The notes beneath the pieces are model-generated. The model did no database searches. It saw only the letters and a program-made list of their open reading frames with translations, and was not told where the DNA came from. Position numbers and translations under genes: made by a program. From assembly GCA_021815655.1 (NCBI GenBank), contig JAKAGJ010000009.1, positions 1 through 12,897 on the forward strand: a stretch of 12,897 bases of DNA, read 5' to 3'. The stretch is from Deltaproteobacteria bacterium (GTDB lineage: Bacteria; Desulfobacterota; Desulfarculia; Desulfarculales; Desulfarculaceae). Each line of letters begins with the position of its first letter. The first letter of the stretch is position 1. Shown piece after piece: positions 6,387 to 12,897 of the stretch.

Positions 6387-7259
6387 GTGCTAACGAGCAC
6401 GCTAATCTACGGGTTCATCAACAGTGTCATCCTGCTCCTGATGGCGTTGGGCTTCAACCTCACCTTTGGCATCAGCGGGGTGGCCAACTTCGCCTTCGGG
6501 GCCCTGTACGTCACCGCCGGGTTCCTGGCCTGGATCGCCCTGAACACCCTGGGCCTGCCCTACTGGCTGGCCGCGGGGCTGGCGGTCCTGGGCACGGCGG
6601 TGCTGGCCGGTCTGCTCTACCGCTTCGTGGTGCTAAGGGTGCGCGGCCTGGTGGTCAGCGAGGTGATCGCCACCTTCGGCGTGGGCCTGGCCATCCTGGA
6701 GCTGTTCCGCTTCCTGGGCTTCATCGGCTTCGAGTACACCCTGCCCGAGCTTTTGGACGCCGAGCTGAACCTGGGCGGGGTGATCGTGGACGGACAGCGC
6801 CTGGTCATCCTGGCCGTGGGCGCCGGGCTCACCCTGTTCCTGTGGGTCTTCACGCGCTTGACCCGCACCGGCCGGGCCTTTAGGGCCATCGCCCAGGATG
6901 AGCACACCGCCCTGACGCTCGGCATCAACACCGAGCGCGTGGCCACCGTCTCCGTGGCCTTCGGCGCGGCCTACGCCGCCGTGGCCGCCCTGGTGATCCT
7001 GCCCTTGGGCACCATCGCCGTCAACGAGGGCTACTCGGTGCTGGTCAACGCCCTGGCGGTGTGCATCGTGGGCGGCCTGGGCTCCACCCTGGGGGTCATG
7101 GTGGCCAGCTTTTTGATCGGCTATGCCCAGACCATCACCGCCACCTACCTGGAGACCAGCTGGATGATGGTGGTGAGTCTCTTGGCCATCTTGGTAATCC
7201 TGCTGGTGCGCCCCTCGGGGCTCTTTGGCAGCCAAAAGCAACTGGAAGAGCGCATCTGA
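6387..7259 (+). CDS. livH: ABC transporter permease, LivH family
   Basis: One of two membrane subunits of the importer. The 290-residue protein is hydrophobic throughout, with about eight predicted membrane segments beginning at about residue 6 (LIYGFINSVILLLMALGFNL). The family's first-helix pattern GFNLTFGISGVANFAFGALY is recognisable, as is the cytoplasmic EAA-like coupling loop at about 158-185 (TRTGRAFRAIAQDEHTALTL, with GIN following). The start is GTG at 6387 with only a weak AAGG upstream. It is separated from the binding-protein gene by an 85-base spacer with a hairpin, and its TGA overlaps the livM ATG (TGATG). It should pair with LivM in the membrane and contact the two ATPases through the coupling loop. 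Confidence 0.94.
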   Translation: MLTSTLIYGFINSVILLLMALGFNLTFGISGVANFAFGALYVTAGFLAWIALNTLGLPYWLAAGLAVLGTAVLAGLLYRFVVLRVRGLVVSEVIATFGVGLAILELFRFLGFIGFEYTLPELLDAELNLGGVIVDGQRLVILAVGAGLTLFLWVFTRLTRTGRAFRAIAQDEHTALTLGINTERVATVSVAFGAAYAAVAALVILPLGTIAVNEGYSVLVNALAVCIVGGLGSTLGVMVASFLIGYAQTITATYLETSWMMVVSLLAILVILLVRPSGLFGSQKQLEERI

Positions 7260-8290
7260 TGAGCAACCCGGGCAAATCCAAACAAGGCACCCGGCGGCGC
7301 GAACGCCTGGACCGGGGCATCAAGGTCCGCAGCGAGGACATCTACGCCCTGAACTCCTGGCGCGAGGCCATTTATCTCCTGGCCCCCCGCGCCTTCCCGG
7401 TGCTGGCGCTGTTGGCCCTGGCGCTTTTGGCGCCCCTGTACTGGCAGCGGGTGCTGGTCTCGGCCACGGTCTTCGCCCTCTTGGCCATCAGCTGGGACCT
7501 GGCGGCCAGTAGCGGCATGGTCTGCCTGGGCCAGGCCCTGTTCTTCGGGGTGGGGGCCTACCTGGCCGGCATAATGAACCACTACTTCCACCTGCCGCCG
7601 GCCCTGACCCTGCCCCTGGCCACCCTGGGCGGCGGGCTCATCTGCACCCTGCTGTTGTTGCCGGTGCTGCGCCTGCGCGGCATCTACTTCGCCATGGTGA
7701 CGCTCATCCTGCCCCTGATGGTGGAGCGCATCATCGAGGCCACCAAGATATTCGGCGGCACCGAGGGCTTGAGCGGGCTCACCCCCTTCCCCCATCCCCT
7801 GGTGGAGTCCTTCATCACCATGGCCGCGCTGTGGGTGGCGCTGTTTGGGCTAAGGCGCATCATGGCCTCGGACTACGGCCTGGTGCTCAAGGGCATCAAC
7901 GACAACGACCGCGCGGTGATGAGCGCGGCGCTCAACATCTACCGCTACAAGGCCCAGGCCCTGTTCCTGGCGGCGGCCACCGGGGCCTTTGCCGGGGCCT
8001 TCATGACCCACGCCTACATGTTCGTGGGCATGCCGGTCTTCGCCCTGGACTACTCCATCCTGCCCATCGCCAGCGCGGCCGTGGGCGGGCTGGGCACCCT
8101 GGCCGGCCCGGCCCTGGGGGCCTTCATCCTCGTGCCCCTTTCGGAGATGCTCAGGGGTTTGGGTGGCCTGCGCATCGTTATCTACGCCGTGCTCCTGGTG
8201 GTCTTCACCGTGGGGCTGCCCGAGGGCGTGTTTCATTACCTGCGGCGCAAGTACACCCAGTTCGAGCGCTGGACCGAGGTGGGCAAATGA
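7259..8290 (+). CDS. livM: ABC transporter permease, LivM family
   Basis: Second membrane subunit, 343 residues. The ATG at 7259 overlaps the livH stop (TGATG) and is preferred over upstream in-frame positions inside livH. Membrane segments start at about residue 47. Family landmarks are ISWDLAASSGMVCLGQALFFGVGAYLAG (described here in pieces: SWDLAASSG then GQALFFGVGAYLAG), the RLRGIYFAMVTLI segment, FGGTEGLSGL, and the coupling loop around 205-235 (DYGLVLKGINDNDRA). The C-terminus ends in a basic YLRRKYTQFERW tail. An oddity is the hydrophilic N-terminal extension of about 45 residues, rich in Arg, Lys and Glu, ahead of the first membrane segment. The stop overlaps the livG start (ATGA), implying translational coupling. 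Confidence 0.94.
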   Translation: MSNPGKSKQGTRRRERLDRGIKVRSEDIYALNSWREAIYLLAPRAFPVLALLALALLAPLYWQRVLVSATVFALLAISWDLAASSGMVCLGQALFFGVGAYLAGIMNHYFHLPPALTLPLATLGGGLICTLLLLPVLRLRGIYFAMVTLILPLMVERIIEATKIFGGTEGLSGLTPFPHPLVESFITMAALWVALFGLRRIMASDYGLVLKGINDNDRAVMSAALNIYRYKAQALFLAAATGAFAGAFMTHAYMFVGMPVFALDYSILPIASAAVGGLGTLAGPALGAFILVPLSEMLRGLGGLRIVIYAVLLVVFTVGLPEGVFHYLRRKYTQFERWTEVGK

Positions 8291-9069
8291 CAGAGCCGGC
8301 GCCTAAGCCCTCCCGCGACGAGATCATCCTCTCCGTGCGGGGGCTGACCAAAAACTTCGGCGGCGTCACCGCCGTGGACCAGGTGAGCTTCGAGGTCAAG
8401 CGGGGCGAGCTGATCGGGGTCATCGGCCCCAACGGCTCGGGCAAGACCACCCTGGTCAACCTCATCACCGGCTTCGTCAAGCCCTCGGCCGGCAAGATCA
8501 TGGTCAAGGGCAAGGACGTCACCGGCTGGGCGCCCTATGCCATCGCCGACCTGGGCCTGGCGCGCACCTTCCAGATGGTCAAGCCCTTCTACCAGCTGCC
8601 GGCCTTCAAGAACGTGGTGGTGGCCCTGTTCTCGCCCCGGGTGCAGCGCCTGGCCGGCGGGCGCTACGGCGACCGCGACGCCGTGGCCAAGGACCTGTTG
8701 GAGGAGGTGGGCTTCGAGCGCGACTCCTGGGTCATCAACAAGCAGGCCAGCGTGCTGCCCCACGGCTATCTGAAGCGCCTGGAGCTGGCCCGCTGCCTGG
8801 CCCTGCGCCCGGAGGTGCTGGTATTGGACGAGCTGTTCTCGGGCCTGTCCCTGGCCGAGGTGGCCAGCCTGGTGCCGGTGATCGAGAAGCTGATGGTGCA
8901 AGGCATGACCATCATCATGGTGGAGCACCGGCTCAAGGAGCTGTTCCGCATCGCCGACCGGGTGCTGGTGCTTAACTTCGGGCAAAAGATCGCCGAGGGC
9001 GCGCCCCAGGAGGTCATGTCCCAACCCAAGGTGCGCGGGGCCTACCTGGGCAGCGAGTCGGAGGATTAG
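8287..9069 (+). CDS. livG: ABC transporter ATP-binding protein, LivG family
   Basis: Cytoplasmic ATPase subunit, 260 residues, starting at the ATG that overlaps the livM stop. Walker A is GPNGSGKTT (47-55), the Q-loop glutamine is Q96 (LARTFQ), Walker B is VLVLDE with D181 and catalytic E182, and the H-loop histidine is H214 (MVEHRL). The signature motif reads LPHGY (157-161), where LivG proteins I know usually have LSYGQ or LPYGQ. The residues after Walker B read LFSGLS rather than PxAGLN. All residues needed for ATP hydrolysis are present, so the protein is expected to be active, with a divergent signature loop. It pairs with LivF; the two genes are 3 bases apart. Confidence 0.94.
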   Translation: MTEPAPKPSRDEIILSVRGLTKNFGGVTAVDQVSFEVKRGELIGVIGPNGSGKTTLVNLITGFVKPSAGKIMVKGKDVTGWAPYAIADLGLARTFQMVKPFYQLPAFKNVVVALFSPRVQRLAGGRYGDRDAVAKDLLEEVGFERDSWVINKQASVLPHGYLKRLELARCLALRPEVLVLDELFSGLSLAEVASLVPVIEKLMVQGMTIIMVEHRLKELFRIADRVLVLNFGQKIAEGAPQEVMSQPKVRGAYLGSESED

Positions 9070-9072
9070 GAC

Positions 9073-9819
9073 GTGCTGGAAGTCAAGGGGCTGATGGTCT
9101 TTTACGAGAACGCGCTGGCGGTCAACGACCTGTCGCTAAAGGTGGAGGCCGGTCAGGTGGTGGGGGTGATCGGCTCCAACAGCGCCGGCAAGACCACCCT
9201 CATGAACACCCTGTCGGGGCTCATCCTGGATCAGCGCCTCAAGGAGCTGCGCAAGGGCGGCGAGCGCATCACCATCATGGGGCAGGTGGTCTTCGAGGGC
9301 CAGGACATCAGCGACATGCCGGCCTACGAACGGGTGCGACTGGGCATCGTGCTCTGCCGCGAGCGCCACCCGGTCTTTCCCGACAGCACCGTGCAGGAGA
9401 ACCTTTTCATCGCCGGCCACCTGCGCTCCAAGGTGGAGGTGGCCCAGACCATGGACCTGGTCTTCGGCCTTTTCCCCAACCTGACCCGCTGGCGCCGCCG
9501 CAAGGCCGGCTTCCTCTCCGGCGGCGAGCAGCAGATGCTGGCCATCGGCATGGCCCTGGTGGTGCGGCCGCGCCTGCTCTTGCTGGACGAGCCGCTGTTG
9601 GGCCTGTCGCCGGCCATGCAGGAAAAGGTGGTTGAGGCCATCAAGAGCGTGCGCGAAAAGACCGGCGTGACCATCGTCATCGCCGAGCAGTTCGCCCGCC
9701 CCATCCTGCCCATGCTGGACTTCGGCTACGTCATCGAAAACGGCATGCTCACCCTCACCGGCAATGGCCGGGACTTGATGGAAAACCCCGAGGTCAAGAG
9801 CGCCTACTTCGGTCTGTGA
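9073..9819 (+). CDS. livF: ABC transporter ATP-binding protein, LivF family
   Basis: Second cytoplasmic ATPase subunit, 248 residues, starting at a GTG 3 bases after the livG stop with AGGA upstream. Walker A is GSNSAGKTT (34-42), the signature is LSGGE (148-152), and Walker B is LLLLDEP with D172 and E173. The H-loop position reads AEQFA (204-208), glutamine replacing histidine, which is normal for LivF proteins. Residues about 51-70, between the first helix and the next strand, form a charged stretch (KELRKGGER) somewhat longer than in typical LivF. The TGA stop overlaps the GTG start of the ligase gene (GTGA), tying the ligase to the transporter operon. Confidence 0.94.
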   Translation: MLEVKGLMVFYENALAVNDLSLKVEAGQVVGVIGSNSAGKTTLMNTLSGLILDQRLKELRKGGERITIMGQVVFEGQDISDMPAYERVRLGIVLCRERHPVFPDSTVQENLFIAGHLRSKVEVAQTMDLVFGLFPNLTRWRRRKAGFLSGGEQQMLAIGMALVVRPRLLLLDEPLLGLSPAMQEKVVEAIKSVREKTGVTIVIAEQFARPILPMLDFGYVIENGMLTLTGNGRDLMENPEVKSAYFGL

Positions 9820-11480
9820 GAGAAGCCTTGTCAAAACCAAACGCCATCAACATACCCAGCGCCTTCGACGCGCTAGCCAAAGCGCACCCTGGCAAGACCG
9901 CCGTGGTCTACCTGGGAACCGCCTTCACCTATGCCGACCTTCAAGGGCTCTCCGACCGCTTCGCCAGCGGACTCCTGGCCCGGGGCTTCACCCCCGGAGA
10001 GCGGGCGGTGCTCTACCTGCCCAACTCGGTGCAGTGGGTGGTGGCCTGGCTGGGGGTGCAGAAGGCCGGCGGCGTGGCCGTGCCCATCACCCCCATCTAC
10101 ACCGCCCACGACCTGGCCTACGTGGCGGGCGACACGGGGGCCACGGCCGTGATCTGCCAGGACCGCAACTATGGCTACGTCACCCAGGCCCTGGCCACCA
10201 CGGGCCTGAAGCAGGTGGTGGTCAGCGGGCTCACCGAGCTCTTGCCGCTCTGGAAGCGCTTCTTCGGCTGGGCCATGGATATCGTGCCCAAGGGCAAGGT
10301 GGCCAAGGCCGAGCACACCGTGGGGATGCGCGCCCTGCTGGGGCTCTCCGCCGCCGCACCGCCGCCCAGCCCGGCCGGGCCCGACGACGTCGCCGAGATA
10401 CTCTACACCGGCGGCACCACCCGCCACCCCAAGGGCGTGCCCATCACCCACCGCCTGCTCCTGGACTGCGCATCCGAACAGCTGGCGGTGAGCTCGCATC
10501 AGGTCCCTCCGGCCGAGAACGTCATCCTGGGCTCGGCTCCGGTCTTCCACGTCCTGGGGCAGACCTGCGGGCTGGGCACCATATTCACCTACGGCGGCTG
10601 CCTGGTGCTGCAACCCCGGGTGAACCTGGACGCCATGTTCGAGGCCATCGAGAGCTGGAAGGTGCGCACCTTCATCGGCGTGCCGGCCCTGTACCGCATG
10701 ATTCTGGAGCACCACCGCCTGGACCAGTACGACCTCTCCTCCCTGGCCTTTTGCTTCAGCGGCGGCGACGTAATGCCCCAGGAGGTGGCCCGCCGCTGGC
10801 AGGAGCGCTTCAATCTCAAGATATACATCGGCTACGGCTCCACCGAGACCGTGGGCGGCGTGTGCATGTCCTACCCCCAGGACGATATCCCCCTGGGTTC
10901 CATGGGCCGGGTGCTAAAGAGCAAGCAGATCAAGGTGGTGGACCCGGGCAGCATGGAGGAGGCGCCCCTGAACAAGCCCGGCGAGCTGCTGGTGCACTCC
11001 GACCCCATGGTCAGGGCCTACTGGAACAAGCCCCAGGAGACGGCCAGCTCCTTCATAGAGCTGGAGGGCAAGACCTGGTACCGCACCGCCGACGTGGTGG
11101 CCAGGGACGCCGATGACTACCTCTACTTCGTGGACCGCACCGTTGACACCATCAAGCACAAGGGCTACCGGGTCAGCGCCTCGGAGATCGAGGCCGTCTT
11201 GCAGGAGCACCCGGCGGTGATCGAGTCCTGCGTGGTGGGCGTGCCCGACGCCAAGGTGGGCGAGCGCATCAAGGCCTTCGTGGTGCTCAAAAAGGACATC
11301 AAGGGCGTCACCGGCTACGACCTGATCCATTGGTGCAAGGAGCGGCTCATCGACTACAAGATTCCCCAGTACATCGAGTTTCGCGACATGCTGCCCAAGT
11401 CCAAGGTGGGCAAGCTCCTCAGGCGCGATATCCGCTCCGAGGAGATGTCGCGCCTGGAGCAAAAGGGCGGCAAGAAATAG
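9816..11480 (+). CDS. AMP-forming acyl-CoA ligase (synthetase)
   Basis: Activates a carboxylic acid to its CoA thioester via an acyl-adenylate (ANL superfamily), 554 residues. The phosphate-binding loop reads YTGGTTRHPKG (197-207), the adenine-site motif is YGSTET (340-345), ribose-binding D426 lies in WYRTADVV, the hinge is D440-R441 followed by KHKGYRVSASEIE, and the C-terminal catalytic lysine is K533 in SKVGKLLRR. The loop has Arg at 203, where the family consensus (YTSGTTGxPKG) has Gly. The GTG start overlaps the livF stop (GTGA); a TTG four codons later, preceded by GAGAG, is an alternative. Substrate cannot be read from sequence; medium or long fatty acids and aromatic acids are both possible. 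Being last in the importer operon suggests it activates the imported compound. Confidence 0.92.
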   Translation: MREALSKPNAINIPSAFDALAKAHPGKTAVVYLGTAFTYADLQGLSDRFASGLLARGFTPGERAVLYLPNSVQWVVAWLGVQKAGGVAVPITPIYTAHDLAYVAGDTGATAVICQDRNYGYVTQALATTGLKQVVVSGLTELLPLWKRFFGWAMDIVPKGKVAKAEHTVGMRALLGLSAAAPPPSPAGPDDVAEILYTGGTTRHPKGVPITHRLLLDCASEQLAVSSHQVPPAENVILGSAPVFHVLGQTCGLGTIFTYGGCLVLQPRVNLDAMFEAIESWKVRTFIGVPALYRMILEHHRLDQYDLSSLAFCFSGGDVMPQEVARRWQERFNLKIYIGYGSTETVGGVCMSYPQDDIPLGSMGRVLKSKQIKVVDPGSMEEAPLNKPGELLVHSDPMVRAYWNKPQETASSFIELEGKTWYRTADVVARDADDYLYFVDRTVDTIKHKGYRVSASEIEAVLQEHPAVIESCVVGVPDAKVGERIKAFVVLKKDIKGVTGYDLIHWCKERLIDYKIPQYIEFRDMLPKSKVGKLLRRDIRSEEMSRLEQKGGKK

Positions 11481-11491
11481 GCCCCAGCCCC

Positions 11492-11542
11492 GGCGGCGCG
11501 CCCGCCGCGGGGCATGGACGGACCCAAAGGTTTTGCGGTCCG
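11492..11542 (+). terminator. Hairpin cluster downstream of the ligase gene
   Basis: Two hairpins follow the ligase stop. GGCGG (11492-11496) pairs with CCGCC (11502-11506). CGGACC (11519-11524) pairs with GGTCCG (11537-11542), and CAAA/TTTG extends the inner stem after a one-base bulge. Neither is followed by a long T-run, so termination is plausible but not demonstrated. Confidence 0.4.
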
Positions 11543-11589
11543 GACCGAGGCTGGCGGCTGCCGACGCGGGGTAGTCGAGCAAACTAAGA

Positions 11590-11612
11590 CGGGCGGGGAT
11601 AAACCCCGCCCG
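11590..11612. terminator. Probable bidirectional terminator between convergent genes
   Basis: CGGGCGGGG (11590-11598) and its exact complement (11604-11612) form a 9-base-pair stem around an ATAAA loop. It lies between the ligase (plus) and the hybrid kinase (minus), which converge. On the minus strand the stem is followed by TCTTAGTTT, a modest T-rich tract; on the plus strand by TTCATT. Position and symmetry suggest that it serves both genes. Confidence 0.6.
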
Positions 11613-11710
11613 CGTTCATTGGCGCGGCAGCCTCGCCAGGGGAGCCGCCAGCGCCGGCCGGAACTGCAACCCCTGCCGACCCGTATATGCCCCCCGGGGG
11701 GCACCCGACC

Positions 11711-12897
11711 CTAGTCCCGCCGCCGGTCCAGAATCTCGCGCACCGTGGCCAAGAAGTCCACGCGCTTGAAGGGCTTGGCCACATAGCCCATGGCCCCCGC
11801 CGACAGGCAGTCGCGCACCGGGCCGTCGGCGGCGTAGCCGCTGGCGATCATCACCCTGGCCCGGGGGGACTGCTCCAACAGGCGCCCCAGGCACTGCTGG
11901 CCGCCCATGCCGGGCATGCCCAGGTCCAGTATCACCAAATCGACGGCCTCGTCATGGCTGGCGTGGACCTCCAGGGCCTCCTCGCCGCTGCCGGCGGTTA
12001 GCACCGTGTAGCCCATCTCCTCCAGGCTCTGGGCTCCCAGCTCGCGCAAGTCCTCCTCATCGTCCACCAGGAGGATGGTCTCCCGCCCGCCCAGGAGGTC
12101 CTCGGGCAATGGCGGGGGCAAGGTGGAGACCGGCGCCTGTTGTTGAAAGGCCGGCAGGTAGATGTTGAAGGTGCTGCCCAGGCCGGGCTCGCTGTAGGCG
12201 GCCAGATGACCGCCATGGCTCTTGACGATGCCGTGCACCGTGGACAGCCCCAGGCCGGTGCCCCTCCCCACCTCCTTGGTGGTGAAGAAGGGATCAAAGG
12301 CCTGCTCCAGGGTGCGGCGGTCCATGCCCGCGCCGCTGTCGCAGACCAACAGGCGCACGTAGGCGCCGGGGCGCACCTCCAGGTGCTGGCGACAGTACTC
12401 CTGGTCCAGTTCCACGTTGGCCGTCTCGATGGCAAGGCGCCCGCCCAGGGGCATGGCGTCCACGGCGTTGGTGGCCAGGTTGATGACAACCTGCTCCATC
12501 TGGCTGGAGTCGCCCTCTATGGGCAGCAGGTCGGGGGCCAGCTTGGTCTCGATGGCGATCATCTTGGGGATGGTGTGCTTGAGCATCGAGACCACGTGTT
12601 CCACGTCCAGATTGAGGTTCAGGGGGCGCGGCTGCACCTCCACCTTGCGGCTGAAGGCCAGGATTCGCTTGACCAGATCGCGGGCGCGCTCGGCGGCCAG
12701 CAGGATGCGCTCCAGTTCCCCGGCGGTATCCCGCCCCTGGACCTGGCGGCTTAGGCCCCGCTCGGCGTGCCCCATCACCGCGCCCAGTATGTTGTTGAAG
12801 TCATGGGCGATGCCGCCGGCCAAGGTGCCCACGGCCTCCATCTTCTGGGCCTGGCGCAGTTGCCCCTCCAGGCGGCGCCGCTCCTGGTCGGCGCGAA
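11711..12897 (-). CDS. Hybrid sensor histidine kinase with C-terminal receiver domain (5' end outside window)
   Basis: The visible 394 residues are the 3' part of a larger gene; the frame is open to the window edge, where it begins in a charged coiled-coil-like linker ([15 protein letters not shown]). The phosphoacceptor H-box is [11 protein letters not shown] with His at visible residue 31. The ATPase domain shows the N-box [11 protein letters not shown], the DSGAGM motif, [19 protein letters not shown], and [10 protein letters not shown] proline-rich linker leads to a receiver domain with acidic pair DD, phosphoacceptor Asp in [13 protein letters not shown] (visible residue 324), Ser in IASGY and Lys in AKPFKR (374). 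The HDFNN box with a C-terminal receiver is the usual layout of orphan hybrid kinases. Sensor domains, and hence the signal, lie outside the window. It converges on the ligase operon, and nothing ties it functionally to those genes. Confidence 0.93.
   Translation of the reverse strand, partial: RADQERRRLEGQLRQAQKMEAVGTLAGGIAHDFNNILGAVMGHAERGLSRQVQGRDTAGELERILLAAERARDLVKRILAFSRKVEVQPRPLNLNLDVEHVVSMLKHTIPKMIAIETKLAPDLLPIEGDSSQMEQVVINLATNAVDAMPLGGRLAIETANVELDQEYCRQHLEVRPGAYVRLLVCDSGAGMDRRTLEQAFDPFFTTKEVGRGTGLGLSTVHGIVKSHGGHLAAYSEPGLGSTFNIYLPAFQQQAPVSTLPPPLPEDLLGGRETILLVDDEEDLRELGAQSLEEMGYTVLTAGSGEEALEVHASHDEAVDLVILDLGMPGMGGQQCLGRLLEQSPRARVMIASGYAADGPVRDCLSAGAMGYVAKPFKRVDFLATVREILDRRRD

Noticed and set aside
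9174..9200. Possible defective Walker A in LivF (GSNSAGKTT)
   Set aside because: It still satisfies GxxxxGK[ST]; the glutamine at the H-loop is also normal for LivF, so the subunit is not a pseudo-ATPase.
11537..11546. Perfect palindrome GGTCCGGACC after the ligase gene
   Set aside because: Overlaps the larger hairpin at 11519-11542 and lies downstream of the operon; more simply explained as part of the terminator cluster than as a protein-binding site.

Overview
The window is GC-rich, tightly packed bacterial DNA. The gene set is a membrane Fe-S oxidoreductase of the EtfAB:quinone oxidoreductase (EMO/EtfD) type next to etfBA, an amide/branched-chain-type ABC importer fused into one operon with an acyl-CoA ligase, and a hybrid sensor kinase. 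Together with the base composition this suggests an anaerobic fatty-acid or aromatic-acid oxidiser, most likely a deltaproteobacterium in the broad sense (Desulfobacterota, for example a Desulfarculus-like sulfate reducer). That placement is inference from gene content; there is no rRNA or other marker here.

Layout. On the minus strand, read from right to left, are a TetR-family regulator (4597 to 3965), a 684-residue membrane Fe-S oxidoreductase (3911 to 1857), etfB (1816 to 1025) and etfA (1025 to 54). Spacers are short and etfB/etfA overlap by one base, so they look like one operon. On the plus strand, starting at 5024, are a periplasmic solute-binding protein, livH, livM, livG, livF and an AMP-forming acyl-CoA ligase ending at 11480. 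From livH onward the junctions are TGATG, ATGA, a 3-base gap, and GTGA. A 230-base convergent spacer with GC-rich hairpins follows, then the 3' part of a hybrid histidine kinase/receiver on the minus strand that runs off the right edge.

The two operons diverge from a 426-base non-coding region (4598-5023) that is AT-richer than its surroundings. It and the first codons of the tetR ORF carry two copies of a 20-base motif, AAAATCTAACGARCGGTCGG, in opposite orientation (4570-4589 minus, 4809-4828 plus). Each copy sits beside a promoter-like TTGACA element pointing toward its own operon. The core CGA-N-CG-N-TCG is an imperfect palindrome of the kind TetR dimers bind. The simplest reading is that one TetR repressor controls both operons.

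Working together (inference): an organic acid is bound in the periplasm, imported by the ABC transporter, activated to its CoA thioester by the ligase, and oxidised by acyl-CoA dehydrogenases encoded elsewhere. Their electrons pass through EtfAB to the membrane Fe-S protein and the quinone pool. The TetR protein would sense the acid or its acyl-CoA. The most unusual single-protein feature is the membrane Fe-S protein: its N-terminal CCG half-domain keeps the scaffold but has lost all expected cysteine ligands, while the C-terminal CCG motif is intact.
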